DNA of 64,000 nucleotides from Hymenobacter crusticola. Lineage in GTDB: Bacteria > Bacteroidota > Bacteroidia > Cytophagales > Hymenobacteraceae. Both the position numbers and the translations under genes were made by a program. Within the stretch, counting starts at the first letter, position 1. Every line of letters begins with the position of its first letter. Positions 25,928 through 34,889 of this stretch are shown here, one piece after another. The DNA lies in assembly GCF_002154225.1 (NCBI RefSeq), contig NZ_MTSE01000001.1, forward strand, positions 186,001 through 250,000, read 5' to 3'. The notes below the pieces were generated by a model. It did not search any database. It was not told the DNA's origin and saw only the letters and a program-made list of their open reading frames with translations.

Positions 25928-26500
25928 TTACGAACGGGGTGCGTGCTGGCCTTCCAATATTTCTTCTACAATCTTCTTGTTGAAGGCCGGAATATCATCG
26001 GGCTTGCGGCTAGTGATCAAGCCTTTATCAACGACTACTTCCTCGTCTACCCAATGGGCACCGGCGTTTTTAAGGTCGGTTTTGAGGCTAGGCCAGCTGG
26101 TCATGGTTTTGCCATGTACCAAGCCCGTCTCGATCAGCGTCCAGGGACCGTGGCAGATAGCAGCTACTACTTTGCCCGAGCGCATAAACTCGCTGGCAAA
26201 ATTCACCACTGATTGTTCTACGCGCAGTTTATCAGGGTTGATCTGGCCGCCGGGCAACACCAGCGCGTCATAGTCGGCGGCGCTTACCTCGTCAATGGTT
26301 TTATCGACGTCTACTTTATCGCCCCAGTCGGTCATGTCCCAGCCTTTGATATAACCGCTTTTCAGGGAAATCACGTCGACCTCGGCGCCTTCGTCTTCGA
26401 GGTACTTTTTGGGTTTGGTCAGCTCTACTTGCTCAAAGCCGTCGGTAGCGACGATGGCAATCTTTTTTCCTTTCAGTTTATCACTTCCAAAGAGACTCAT
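25928..26500 (-). CDS. DJ-1/PfpI family protein
   Basis: 190 residues of the class I glutamine-amidotransferase-like DJ-1/PfpI fold, similar to the general stress proteins YraA/GSP18. The nucleophile-elbow Cys is in VVAAICHGPWTLI near residue 115, followed by the usual His. An acidic residue precedes it in DGFEQVELTKP near residue 20. Members act as proteases, glyoxalases or protein/nucleotide deglycases against carbonyl stress; which one cannot be told from sequence. It stands alone, with a long hairpin on each side. Confidence 0.9.
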   Translation of the reverse strand: MSLFGSDKLKGKKIAIVATDGFEQVELTKPKKYLEDEGAEVDVISLKSGYIKGWDMTDWGDKVDVDKTIDEVSAADYDALVLPGGQINPDKLRVEQSVVNFASEFMRSGKVVAAICHGPWTLIETGLVHGKTMTSWPSLKTDLKNAGAHWVDEEVVVDKGLITSRKPDDIPAFNKKIVEEILEGQHAPRS

Positions 26501-26554
26501 AACTGTATGTTTTGCAGGTGGTGTGGGTGGTAAAACGGTGACCTAGGTCGCCAA

Positions 26555-26586
26555 AAAAGCCGAAGCACCTAGGTGCTTCGGCTTTT
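26555..26586 (-). terminator. 32-base perfect palindrome, probable terminator
   Basis: aaaagccgaagcacct followed by its exact reverse complement, centred between 26570 and 26571 on an acctaggt core. It lies about 45 bases after the stop of the thioesterase gene ending at 26632, and the minus-strand transcript ends in TTTT. Confidence 0.75.
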
Positions 26587-26631
26587 CTTTAACGCGGCCG
26601 AACCGCGACAGTTAGTACATGATTCGGGGTA

Positions 26632-27141
26632 TCACTCGGCGCGTTCGCGCTTCAGTTCTTTCCGCAGGCGGCGCACGCGCTCATCGAAGCCGTCGGGGTC
26701 GTAGCTGATTTCCTCCACGTCGAGGTTGTCTAGCAGTTCCATTAGCCGGTCTGAGTGGTCGGTGCGGGTGGCGCTGGCTAGGTTCACAAACGCCATTTCC
26801 GACCACAAGAGAGCTTTCAAACGGCTCCCTTCTGCGTTGCGCATCTGCATCTCTACCACAAGGGTGGAGTTATCAAAGTGAATAATCTGGCTGCGAATCA
26901 GCACGTTTTCGCCGTGGTTGGCGGGACGCAAGTACGCTAGGTGGTGCTTCGTGACCACCCACCCTGCCCCCGACTGGCTGGCTAGCTGGGTGAGGTTGAG
27001 CGCATAATGCGTCAGGACGTGGTCTTCGCGTGCGTTGAGAAAATAATCGAGGTAGCGGGCGTTGTTGAGATGCCCAAACGGGTCGCAATCCTGGAAATGG
27101 ATGCGGTGCATGGTTTCCGGCGACTGAGGCAAAGCAGGCAT
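26632..27141 (-). CDS. Acyl-CoA thioesterase, hotdog fold (4HBT family)
   Basis: 169 residues; an alternative start is the Met at 27111 just before the conserved block. The family motif HRIHFQDCDPFGHLNNARYLDYF contains the catalytic Asp (DPFGHLNN) of 4-hydroxybenzoyl-CoA-type thioesterases. The central hotdog strand reads STLVVEMQMRN. It hydrolyses acyl-CoA or acyl-ACP of unknown chain. Single-gene context, with a terminator downstream. Confidence 0.88.
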   Translation of the reverse strand: MPALPQSPETMHRIHFQDCDPFGHLNNARYLDYFLNAREDHVLTHYALNLTQLASQSGAGWVVTKHHLAYLRPANHGENVLIRSQIIHFDNSTLVVEMQMRNAEGSRLKALLWSEMAFVNLASATRTDHSDRLMELLDNLDVEEISYDPDGFDERVRRLRKELKRERAE

Positions 27142-27241
27142 AGGCAGAAAAGCTAGGTCGGAAGGTTAATACGCGAATGTAGCAGACCCGTTTGAGCCAA
27201 GCTGAACAACGTCCTCTTTTTACTGGCTAGCCTTGTCTCTC

Positions 27242-28348
27242 TTAACTCTTCTTCTCGGCAGGCGGACCGGTTACTTTCACCTTGTCCTTCTTGCCAATGC
27301 CTGACACCACTTCCACGTTAATGCCATCCGATAAACCGGTTTTTACTAGCCGCTTCTGAAACTGCTGCGGTCCGGTCTCTACTTCCACAAACACGCTGTC
27401 TTTGTTCAGCTTACCAAATTGCAGCAGGCTTTCTCGTACGGCCAGCACCTGTGTGCGCCGGTCCAGCACAATATCGCCGTTGGCCGAGTAGTTAGCCCGC
27501 AGAAACTCACCGGGTTTCAGCTTCACTTTGGCTCGCACCAAAAACTTGATGGCACCATCTTCCAGCACTCCTTTTGGGGCAATGTATTCGAGTGTAGCTG
27601 GGAACGTCTGGTTTTCCAAAGCGCCCACGCTCAGGGCGATATCCATGCCTTCACGTACTTTACCAACTTCACTTTCATCAATTTTGCCCTCAAAAATCAG
27701 GCTTTGCATGTCGGCGACGGAGGCGATGGTGGTGCCTTCGTTGAAGTTGTTGCGCTCAATCACCGACGAGCCTACTTTCACTGGCACGTCCAGCAGTAGG
27801 CCGGTGATGGTGGAGCGCACCAGGTTCAGCGAGCCACCGGTGTTGCGCGACGCGCCTCGCTGGGCAATCTGGAGGTTGCTCTGCGCCGCTTCCAGTTGCT
27901 GCTTTTTGGCTTTGTAGTCGGCTGCGTAGCGGTTGTACTCTTGCTGGGCAATGACCTTTTGATCGTAGAGCGCTTGCTGCCGGTCTAGTTCCATTTTGCT
28001 TGTCTCCAGCTCGATGCGTGCCGCTTGAATCTGCGTTTGGGCCGTGTTCACGTTGGCGGCGCTAGCTACGGTGCGGATGCGGGCAATCAGTTGGCCTTGT
28101 TTCACGGGTTGCCCCGCTTCTACGTACAGCTCTTCCACGATGCCCGACACCTGCGGCTTAATTTCTACCTCGCGGCGGGGCACGATGCTGCCAGTAGCTA
28201 CCGTTTTCTTCACAATGTCGGTTGTGAAGGGGGCTTCTGTTTCGTACGTCACCGGATCGGTATGTGCCTGCCGGTAAAAGTAATAGCCCAACCACCCAAA
28301 CCCTGCCAGCACCAGCAGGAGCAAAAGCCCCAGAAAGACTCGTTTCAT
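27242..28348 (-). CDS. Periplasmic adaptor (MacA/HlyD family)
   Basis: 368 residues from the ATG at 28346-28348 (MKRVFLGLLLLLVLAGF...), whose hydrophobic stretch anchors it in the inner membrane. The open frame extends upstream without support. After the anchor comes a lipoyl-like half domain (EIKPQVSGIVEELYVEAGQPVKQGQ), a coiled-coil hairpin (QIQAARIELETSKMELDRQQ), the second lipoyl half and a beta-barrel/membrane-proximal domain. It joins the ABC permeases encoded upstream to an outer-membrane channel. Last gene of the four-gene exporter operon. Confidence 0.93.
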   Translation of the reverse strand: MKRVFLGLLLLLVLAGFGWLGYYFYRQAHTDPVTYETEAPFTTDIVKKTVATGSIVPRREVEIKPQVSGIVEELYVEAGQPVKQGQLIARIRTVASAANVNTAQTQIQAARIELETSKMELDRQQALYDQKVIAQQEYNRYAADYKAKKQQLEAAQSNLQIAQRGASRNTGGSLNLVRSTITGLLLDVPVKVGSSVIERNNFNEGTTIASVADMQSLIFEGKIDESEVGKVREGMDIALSVGALENQTFPATLEYIAPKGVLEDGAIKFLVRAKVKLKPGEFLRANYSANGDIVLDRRTQVLAVRESLLQFGKLNKDSVFVEVETGPQQFQKRLVKTGLSDGINVEVVSGIGKKDKVKVTGPPAEKKS

Positions 28349-28476
28349 TGATGTACTATAGTATTCCGAACAGGAACTTGTTAAGATCTTACAGCGGATG
28401 GTATCATGCAACCCTTGGCGCTCAGAAGAGAATCATCAATCCATCTGAAGCAGCAACTTACTTCAAAAAACCAAGA

Positions 28477-29718
28477 TTATTCGTCTTTTAAGGCAATAAC
28501 TGGCTGCACCTGAGCTGCCTTAGCCGCAGGCACTAGCCCCGCCACGGCACCTGCCACCACGAGCAGCGCCACGGCCGTTAGGGCCACACTGACGTCTACC
28601 TGCGGGTTGGCGAAAAACCCGATTTCTTGGCCCGCAATCATCGAGTTGATGCCTGCCATCAGCGCCGTGCCGAGCAGCAGACCTAGCATCCCGGCTACGG
28701 CCGTAATCACGATGCTTTCCTGCACAATCAGGCTGACGATGCTCCACGGCGTAGCGCCCAGCGCTTTGCGGATGCCAATTTCCTTGGTGCGCTCCTTCAC
28801 CACGATCAGCATGATGTTGCTCACGCCGATGATACCGGCCAAGATCGTCCCGATGCTCACGAGCCAGCTGAAGCTAGAAATACCAAGGAACAGGCCCTGC
28901 ACCCGCGCATATTCTTCCTCCACATTGGCCGAGCCAAAAGCCCGCTCATCTGTGGGAGCCACTTTGTGCTGCCGGGCTAGCACCTGCTTCACCTTGATTT
29001 CCACTTCTTTGGCCGGTACGCCTACTTTAGGGATAAAGGCAAAGAAGCCGACTTGGTTGGGCTTATTAAAGGTGTTCTGCAACGCCGTAAGCGGAATGTA
29101 TATCGTTTGGGCATCCTCCTGCGCCTCTTCGGCTTCGCCGCTGCCCTTGAACACGCCCACCACCCGGAAGTAGATTCCCTTGATGCGAATCTCCTGCCCA
29201 ATGGGGTTTTCGTCGCCGAACAACACTTCTACCACCCGCTCGCCGATGACGGCGATTTTGCGCCGCTCTTTGATATCGGGCTGGTTGATAAAACGACCTT
29301 CGGTTAGGTTGACGGGGCGCACGGCCGGAAATGCTGGATACTCGCCCTTCACCGAAAATGTGGAGCTTTTGGTGCCGTATTGGATGGAAAAGTCCCCATC
29401 CAGGGTGTTGCGTGGCAGCACCAGCGCCGCCTCGGGCACGCCGCGCTGCAAGGCCACCACGTCATCATTGGTGAATTGCACGAAGCGCCCCACTTTCAGG
29501 CCGGCATACGGAATACTGGTGCGCTGCGACCACACAAACACGGCATTCTTGGCTACGTTAAACTGCCGCTCAACACCGTTGCGCAAGCCTTTGCCCGCAC
29601 CCAGCAACACCACCAGCATGAAAATGCCCCAAAACACGCCAAACGCCGTTAGGCCAGTGCGCAGCTTGTGGCGTCGCACGGTAGCCCAGATCTCCCGCCA
29701 TTTATCTAGGTCAAACAT
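28477..29718 (-). CDS. MacB-type ABC transporter permease (second copy)
   Basis: 413 residues. The ATG at 29718 gives MFDLDKWREI, matching the start of the sister permease; an ATG two codons upstream is also open. It has the MacB layout: TM1 (LTAFGVFWGIFMLVVLLGAG), a large periplasmic MacB_PCD domain (residues 45-265), then three C-terminal helices of the FtsX domain, including TILAGIIGVSNIMLIVV and KEIGIRKALGATPWSIV. It is clearly a paralogue of the adjacent permease, so the exporter may be a heterodimer. Confidence 0.93.
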   Translation of the reverse strand: MFDLDKWREIWATVRRHKLRTGLTAFGVFWGIFMLVVLLGAGKGLRNGVERQFNVAKNAVFVWSQRTSIPYAGLKVGRFVQFTNDDVVALQRGVPEAALVLPRNTLDGDFSIQYGTKSSTFSVKGEYPAFPAVRPVNLTEGRFINQPDIKERRKIAVIGERVVEVLFGDENPIGQEIRIKGIYFRVVGVFKGSGEAEEAQEDAQTIYIPLTALQNTFNKPNQVGFFAFIPKVGVPAKEVEIKVKQVLARQHKVAPTDERAFGSANVEEEYARVQGLFLGISSFSWLVSIGTILAGIIGVSNIMLIVVKERTKEIGIRKALGATPWSIVSLIVQESIVITAVAGMLGLLLGTALMAGINSMIAGQEIGFFANPQVDVSVALTAVALLVVAGAVAGLVPAAKAAQVQPVIALKDE

Positions 29719-29774
29719 GGGCAACGATCGAAGTAGAGGCTGAATAAGTAAAGCTAGCTTTCGAGTCCATGGCG

Positions 29775-31013
29775 TTAGTCAGCTCGGAGGGCTTCGATGG
29801 GTTTGATGTTTGCTGCCTTCAGTGCCGGAATCAAGCCGGCAACGGCACCGGCTATTACCAGCAGCACCACGGCCGTAACGGCTACGCTGGGGTTCACCTC
29901 AGGCCGGTCGAAATAGGGAAGCTCGGCGCCCGTTTTGTCGATGCCGTAGCGGGCGGCCGCAATGAGCCCCACACTGGCCAGCAGACCTAGGCCACCGGAG
30001 AAGCCGGTAATCACAATAGCTTCTTGCAAGATCAGGCTCACAATGCTCCATGGGGTAGCACCTAGGGCCTTGCGTACGCCAATTTCGCGGGTGCGCTCCT
30101 GCACAATGATGAGCATGATATTGCTTACGCCTACCACGCCTGCCACCAACGTGAGCACGCCAATAACCGACACAAACAGACGAATACCCGTGAACAGCCC
30201 CAGGAAGCGCTTGCGCTGCTCTTCGGTGTTTTCTAGCTGTATGGCCTGGGCATCGTCGGGATTAAAATGGTGCTGACCGGCTAGCAACACGCGCACTTTG
30301 TCGGACAGCACTTGCACTGGCACTCCGTCGCGGGTGCTGAGGACTAGCAGCTGCACTTGGTTGTACTGGTTGAACGTAGCTTGAAATGTGCTGAACGGCG
30401 TGTAGGCACGTTCCTCGTTGCGGCCGTTGTTTTGGGTGGTGGTGAAAATGCCTACTACCCGAAATGACACGCCGCGCACCTTCACGTACTGCCCAAGAGC
30501 ATCCTCATCGCCAAATAGTACCTTGCGCACCCGCTCACCTAGGATAATCACCTTCCGACGCTCCAGCAGGTCCAGCGGACTGATTAGGCGGCCGGCAGCT
30601 AGCTTTTCGCCGTTGAGGCGGAAGAAATCGGCGTCGGCACCAAACACTTGATAAGAGCCGTTTTTGTCGCCGCGCACAATGGTGTACTCGCCCGTCAGAC
30701 GGTTGCGTGGGGCCATCAGTTCCACGTCGCCGATCTGCCGGCGGATGGCTTTCATGTCGTCGTTGGTGAGCCGCACTTCGCGGCCGGGCTGTAGGCCCTG
30801 CCACGGCAACGAGACTTTCCCTCCGCTTATGAACAAGCTATTGGGGGCACTACCAAAGTTCTTCAGAACGCCATTTTCCAGTCCCTTACCAGCACCTAGC
30901 AGCAGCACCAGCATGAAAATACCCCAGAATACCCCGAAGGCCGTCAGGAAGGTGCGCAGCTTGTTGCGGCGCATCGTGCCCAGAATTTCCTGCCATTTAT
31001 CTAAGTCGAACAT
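29775..31013 (-). CDS. MacB-type ABC transporter permease (first copy)
   Basis: 412 residues with the same layout as its neighbour: N-terminal MFDLDKWQEILGTMRRNKLR, TM1, a periplasmic MacB_PCD domain, then FtsX helices with VAGVVGVSNIMLIIVQERTREIGVRKALGATPWSIV. The two permeases differ most in the periplasmic domain. It is preceded by the ATPase gene and lies about 50 bases before the second permease. Confidence 0.93.
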   Translation of the reverse strand: MFDLDKWQEILGTMRRNKLRTFLTAFGVFWGIFMLVLLLGAGKGLENGVLKNFGSAPNSLFISGGKVSLPWQGLQPGREVRLTNDDMKAIRRQIGDVELMAPRNRLTGEYTIVRGDKNGSYQVFGADADFFRLNGEKLAAGRLISPLDLLERRKVIILGERVRKVLFGDEDALGQYVKVRGVSFRVVGIFTTTQNNGRNEERAYTPFSTFQATFNQYNQVQLLVLSTRDGVPVQVLSDKVRVLLAGQHHFNPDDAQAIQLENTEEQRKRFLGLFTGIRLFVSVIGVLTLVAGVVGVSNIMLIIVQERTREIGVRKALGATPWSIVSLILQEAIVITGFSGGLGLLASVGLIAAARYGIDKTGAELPYFDRPEVNPSVAVTAVVLLVIAGAVAGLIPALKAANIKPIEALRAD

Positions 31014-31107
31014 CCTCCGTTGAGTAACTAAGCAGCTTCGCTAGAGCAACTGAATAGCTAAGTAAAATTGTTGAATACTACTCAGTTAACCAGTTACCCC
31101 GGCGAGG

Positions 31108-31776
31108 CTACTCATTGACAATAATCCCGTCGCGCATGCGAATGAGGCGCTGGGTTTGGTCAGCAATGTCGGTTTCGTGGGTCACGATGACCACGGTCAT
31201 GCCCTGCCGGTTCACGTCCTTGAAGATATCCATTACCTCCTGCGTGGTTTGGGTGTCGAGGGCGCCGGTAGGTTCGTCGGCCAAGATGAGCTTGGGCTGA
31301 CTGATGAGGGCACGGGCAATGGCCACCCGTTGCTTCTGCCCGCCCGACAACTCGCTGGGCAAGTGGTCGGCCCGCTCGCGTAGACCCACGCGGTCGAGGT
31401 ATTCTAGGGCTAACCGATTCCGTTCGCGCCGACTCACTTTCTGGTAATAGAGCGGCAGCGCCACGTTTTCCATGGCATTCTTGAAGCTCAGCAGGTTAAA
31501 CGACTGGAAAACAAACCCAAGAAACTTGTTGCGGTAATGGGCCGCCCTAGCTTGCGAAAGGTTGCGGTCGATGCGGGTGCCGGCTAGGTCGTAGGTGCCC
31601 GCGTCAAAATCATCCAGAATGCCAAGGATGTTGAGCAAGGTACTTTTGCCCGAGCCCGAGGAACCCATGATGCTTACTAGCTCGCCTTCGCGCACGTGCA
31701 TATCAATTCCTTTGAGCACTGGTAACTTGCTGGCGCCTACCGCATAGCTTTTGCGAATACCTTCCAGCTTAATCAT
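31108..31776 (-). CDS. ABC transporter ATP-binding protein (MacB/LolD type)
   Basis: 222 residues. Walker A is GSSGSGKST near residue 39, the Q-loop is FVFQSFNLL, the signature is ELSGGQKQRVAIARAL, Walker B is LILADEPTGALD and the switch His is in VIVTHE. The single-domain, LolD-like form matches permeases that lack their own ATPase. First gene of the four-gene operon; a mechanotransmission exporter of lipoprotein, peptide or drug substrate is expected. Confidence 0.95.
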   Translation of the reverse strand: MIKLEGIRKSYAVGASKLPVLKGIDMHVREGELVSIMGSSGSGKSTLLNILGILDDFDAGTYDLAGTRIDRNLSQARAAHYRNKFLGFVFQSFNLLSFKNAMENVALPLYYQKVSRRERNRLALEYLDRVGLRERADHLPSELSGGQKQRVAIARALISQPKLILADEPTGALDTQTTQEVMDIFKDVNRQGMTVVIVTHETDIADQTQRLIRMRDGIIVNE

Positions 31777-31909
31777 AGAAGAACAAGAGAAATCAAGGAA
31801 CTAGTTTTTAGCGACAGGCTCATTTCTTCAAATCTAGACGATAATTCTACTTTCTAGTAGCAATTGCTTACCAATTTATTGTCTATTACCTGTTTCACTA
31901 AAACAACAA

Positions 31910-31950
31910 ACCCGTCGGGGCAGCTACGCTAGGTGGCTGCCCCGACGGGT
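31910..31950 (-). terminator. Long perfect hairpin
   Basis: A 15-base perfect stem acccgtcggggcagc/gctgccccgacgggt with an 11-base loop, starting 18 bases after the stop of the gene ending at 31968. The minus transcript ends with TTTGTTGTTTT. Confidence 0.8.
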
Positions 31951-31967
31951 GTAGGCAAGAAAGCTAG

Positions 31968-32393
31968 TTAGTTACCCGCTTTGCGAGCTTGCATTTGAGC
32001 CTGCATTTGCCGCTTTTTGGCGACGTACTGCTTGTACTGGGTGGGGGTGAGAGCCGCTTTCAACTGGGCTTCGGAAGAGGCATTGATGCGACGTAGCTCG
32101 GTCATGAGGGCGGTTTGGTTGCTGCCGTATTGCTGGCGCGCGCCATTTACCTGCTCGACGGTGCCGTTCAGGATAGCACGCACTTTGGTTTGTTGGGCAG
32201 ACGTCAAATTCAACTCGTCCGTCATCACATCGGTTAGGTCGCGGGCGGCGGTGGGCGCCACAGCAGGCGCCGGGGCCGGCGCAACCGCTACCGACGTGCG
32301 CGCTTCCGGAATGTCGGCTCGGCGACGGCGGGCACAGCCAAAGGTGAGGGAGGTGAGCAAGGCTAGGAACAGGAGAGAGCGGCTACCAGACAT
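31968..32393 (-). CDS. Small exported Spy/LTXXQ-like protein
   Basis: 141 residues from the ATG at 32391-32393. A lipoprotein signal is likely (LLFLALLTSLTFGC with Cys). After an Ala/Pro-rich linker comes a helical region: ELNLTSAQQTKVRAIL, then RRINASSEAQLKAALTPTQYKQY. This LT..Q ... LTP.Q pattern is typical of Spy/CpxP-type periplasmic chaperones and related Bacteroidota proteins. The role is inferred from helical pattern only. It is divergent from the royal-jelly-like lipoprotein gene. Confidence 0.75.
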   Translation of the reverse strand: MSGSRSLLFLALLTSLTFGCARRRRADIPEARTSVAVAPAPAPAVAPTAARDLTDVMTDELNLTSAQQTKVRAILNGTVEQVNGARQQYGSNQTALMTELRRINASSEAQLKAALTPTQYKQYVAKKRQMQAQMQARKAGN

Positions 32394-32640
32394 AGATGAG
32401 CAAAAGGTGAGTGTGCCCCCTGCATACGTGAAAAATTCGGGTATGGCTATAAAGGCCCCACGGAAGCGAGGGCACACCTCCAAACGCTGATGCACCAAAT
32501 CTTATCATCCGTATTAGTACGGAAAACAGTTCGGCTACTTACTACTCGCCTCATCGTGCCTAACGAAATGACCGTAAGTGGCTTTGGCCCTGCGCCAACC
32601 CACACAACCTTTTCCACCTCCTCCGTTACCTGCACCCAGT

Positions 32641-33735
32641 ATGAAACGACTCTTTTTACCCTTGCTCATCGGCTTTACCAGCCTAGGTCTGCTGGCTAGC
32701 TGCGACGACGACACCAACCTGCCCGATACCCCTATTTCGTTGGGTGTACCGCTAGCCCAAGTGGCTACTTCCACCGTGCAGTGGACGGGTGTGGGCGTGT
32801 CTAAGGAAGGCCGCATTTTCGCCAACTTCCCCCGCATGGAAACCGACACCATCCCCTACTCGGTGGCGGAGGTGAGCGGCAACCAAGCCACGCCATTCCC
32901 TAATGCCGAATGGAACACGTGGAATTCTTCATTGCCCGCACAGAACCGCTTTGTGTGCGTGCAAAGCGTAATTGTTGACGACCAGAATTTCTTGTGGGTG
33001 CTCGACGCGGCTTCGCCTCAAATGCGCGGTGTGGTGCAAAATGGCGCCAAGCTGCTCAAGTTCGACATCGGCACCAAGCAGCTTGTACAACGCATCGACT
33101 TCCCCCAGACGGTGGTGTACCCTGCTAGCTACCTCAACGACGTGCGAGTAGACACGCAGAAGAAGTTTGCCTACATCACCGACTCTAATCTTGGTGCCAT
33201 CATCGTAGTGAACCTAGCGACGGGCGAGAGCCGCCGCTTATTGGGCAACCATCCCTCAACTAAGTCAGAGAACTTGATTATCACGGTAGAAGGCCGCGTG
33301 TGGCGCAACCAGTCGGGAGAGCTACCTTCCATCGACTCTGATGGGCTAGCGCTTTCGCCCGACCGCAACTATATCTACTACCACGCTCTCACCGGTCGTA
33401 CGCTCTACCGCATTGGCACGCAGTACTTGCAAGATGCTACGCTGCCCGGTCCGCAACTTGCCCAGAAGGTGGAGAACCTAGGTCAGACGGAGCCAACCGA
33501 CGGAATGGAGTTCGACCCCGCCGGTAACCTGTATTTGACGACCATTCAACTAAATGCCGTGACGCGCATCACGCCCAACAACCAGACGCAGATTGTATCG
33601 CAAAGCACTCAGCTGAAGTGGCCTGATAGCTACGCCGTGGGTTCCGATGGGTTCCTTTACGTGACGACTTCGCAGTTGCACATCCCCCGCTCGCAGCGCA
33701 CTGAGCCGTACCGGATTTTCAAATTCAAGCCGTAG
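32641..33735 (+). CDS. Major-royal-jelly/yellow-family lipoprotein
   Basis: 364 residues from the ATG at 32641, chosen because it begins a lipoprotein signal (KRLFLPLLIGFTSLGLLASC). The mature part is a six-bladed propeller of the MRJP/yellow group, with repeating pieces such as FLWVLDAASP, VRVDTQKKFAYITDSNLGAIIVVNL and GLALSPDRNYIYYHAL. The insect relatives bind amines. Bacterial members are of unknown function. Single gene, closed by a long hairpin. Confidence 0.85.
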   Translation: MKRLFLPLLIGFTSLGLLASCDDDTNLPDTPISLGVPLAQVATSTVQWTGVGVSKEGRIFANFPRMETDTIPYSVAEVSGNQATPFPNAEWNTWNSSLPAQNRFVCVQSVIVDDQNFLWVLDAASPQMRGVVQNGAKLLKFDIGTKQLVQRIDFPQTVVYPASYLNDVRVDTQKKFAYITDSNLGAIIVVNLATGESRRLLGNHPSTKSENLIITVEGRVWRNQSGELPSIDSDGLALSPDRNYIYYHALTGRTLYRIGTQYLQDATLPGPQLAQKVENLGQTEPTDGMEFDPAGNLYLTTIQLNAVTRITPNNQTQIVSQSTQLKWPDSYAVGSDGFLYVTTSQLHIPRSQRTEPYRIFKFKP

Positions 33736-33744
33736 CGCTCCTTT

Positions 33745-33807
33745 ATCGCCTAAAACAAGAAGGCCATGCCGAGCTTAGCTCAGCATGGCCTTCTTGTTTT
33801 AGGCGAT
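33745..33807. terminator. Very long bidirectional hairpin
   Basis: A 25-base perfect stem (33745-33769 with 33783-33807) whose 13-base loop can itself pair further (gagct/agctc). It fills nearly the whole 76-base gap between convergent genes. Confidence 0.85.
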
Positions 33808-33811
33808 TTAT

Positions 33812-34747
33812 CTAGCCAATCGGCGGCAGGCTAGCCTCTAGGCGGGAGCGTAGACGTTCGTGCTGCTGGGGCAGCATCAGGTGGGTACCTAGCTCAGCCA
33901 GCGGTTCATCGACGGTGAAGCCGGGATTCTCGGTGGCAATTTCGAAGAGCACCCCGCCCGGTTCGCGGAAATACACGGAGTGGAAATAATCACGGTCGAT
34001 CTGCGGGGTAGGCTGCATGCCCTTCTCGATCAGCTTCTTGCGGAAGTACAGCTCGGCCTCGTCATCTTTTACGCGGAAGGCAATGTGGTGCACCGAGCCG
34101 CCAGCCGTTACGCTGCGTGCTTCGCCGGGCACTTCCACCAAGTCGATGTACGCCGCGCCCTGCACGGTGTCGGTCACGTAGCGGTAGCGGTTCACATGGC
34201 TTTCCAGCAGCGTGTAGCCAAATACGTCGGTCAGGATTTCGGCGGTGGCCTTGATGCTTGCTAGGGTGAGCGTGACGGTGTGGAAGCCTTTGGTAGCAAC
34301 ATCGGCGCCCACTTCGGCGGTCGTCCAGGGCGTGCGCGTATCCTCCGTTTTCGACACGATGAGTTCTAGCTTTAAGCCGTCGGGGTCGAGGAAGGTAAGG
34401 TACTGCTCCCCAAATTTCTCGCTGGGCTTGTTGTAGGTCACGCCGTGCGCCTCGAAGCGCTTCATCCAGAAATCGAAGCTACCGGCAGGAACCGAGTAGC
34501 CTATCTCCGTGGCCTGGCCGGTGCCGCGGCGGCCGGGCGTGATGTGCTCCCACGGGAAAAAGGTGAGAATGGTGCCGGCCGAGCCGGTTTCGTCGCCAAA
34601 GTAAAAGTGATAGGTGCCGGGGTCGTCGAAGTTGACGGTCTTTTTCACGAAGCGCAACCCGAGCACCTTGGTGTAAAAATCGTAGTTGCGCTGGGCGTTG
34701 CCGGCAATGGCCGTCACGTGGTGGAGGCCGAGGATGCGAGGTTCCAT
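33812..34747 (-). CDS. Ring-cleaving dioxygenase, VOC superfamily (MhqO-like)
   Basis: 311 residues from the ATG at 34745-34747; the open frame further upstream is not conserved in character. It contains two vicinal-oxygen-chelate modules, starting ILGLHHVTAIAGNAQRNYDFYTKVLGLR and KGFHTVTLTLASIKATAEILTDVFGY. Metal ligands are the His in LHHVT, the His in VHHIAFRV, and the Glu in VLFEIATENPG. It is similar to MhqO/LinE-type enzymes that open hydroquinone-like rings. The carboxylesterase encoded just upstream is the same partner type as MhqD in Bacillus. Confidence 0.9.
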   Translation of the reverse strand: MEPRILGLHHVTAIAGNAQRNYDFYTKVLGLRFVKKTVNFDDPGTYHFYFGDETGSAGTILTFFPWEHITPGRRGTGQATEIGYSVPAGSFDFWMKRFEAHGVTYNKPSEKFGEQYLTFLDPDGLKLELIVSKTEDTRTPWTTAEVGADVATKGFHTVTLTLASIKATAEILTDVFGYTLLESHVNRYRYVTDTVQGAAYIDLVEVPGEARSVTAGGSVHHIAFRVKDDEAELYFRKKLIEKGMQPTPQIDRDYFHSVYFREPGGVLFEIATENPGFTVDEPLAELGTHLMLPQQHERLRSRLEASLPPIG

Positions 34748-34889
34748 AAGGAGCAAGTGGATTGGAGAAGAATCGGGTGAATAGAGCGGGAGGGCTAGGT
34801 ACGGTAGCGAGGAGACTTGAGCGTTGGGCGCCGAGCCGCGTAGGCGGGAAGTTTTCAACGCTCTTCCATCGCTTACCAAATGGCCGTGC

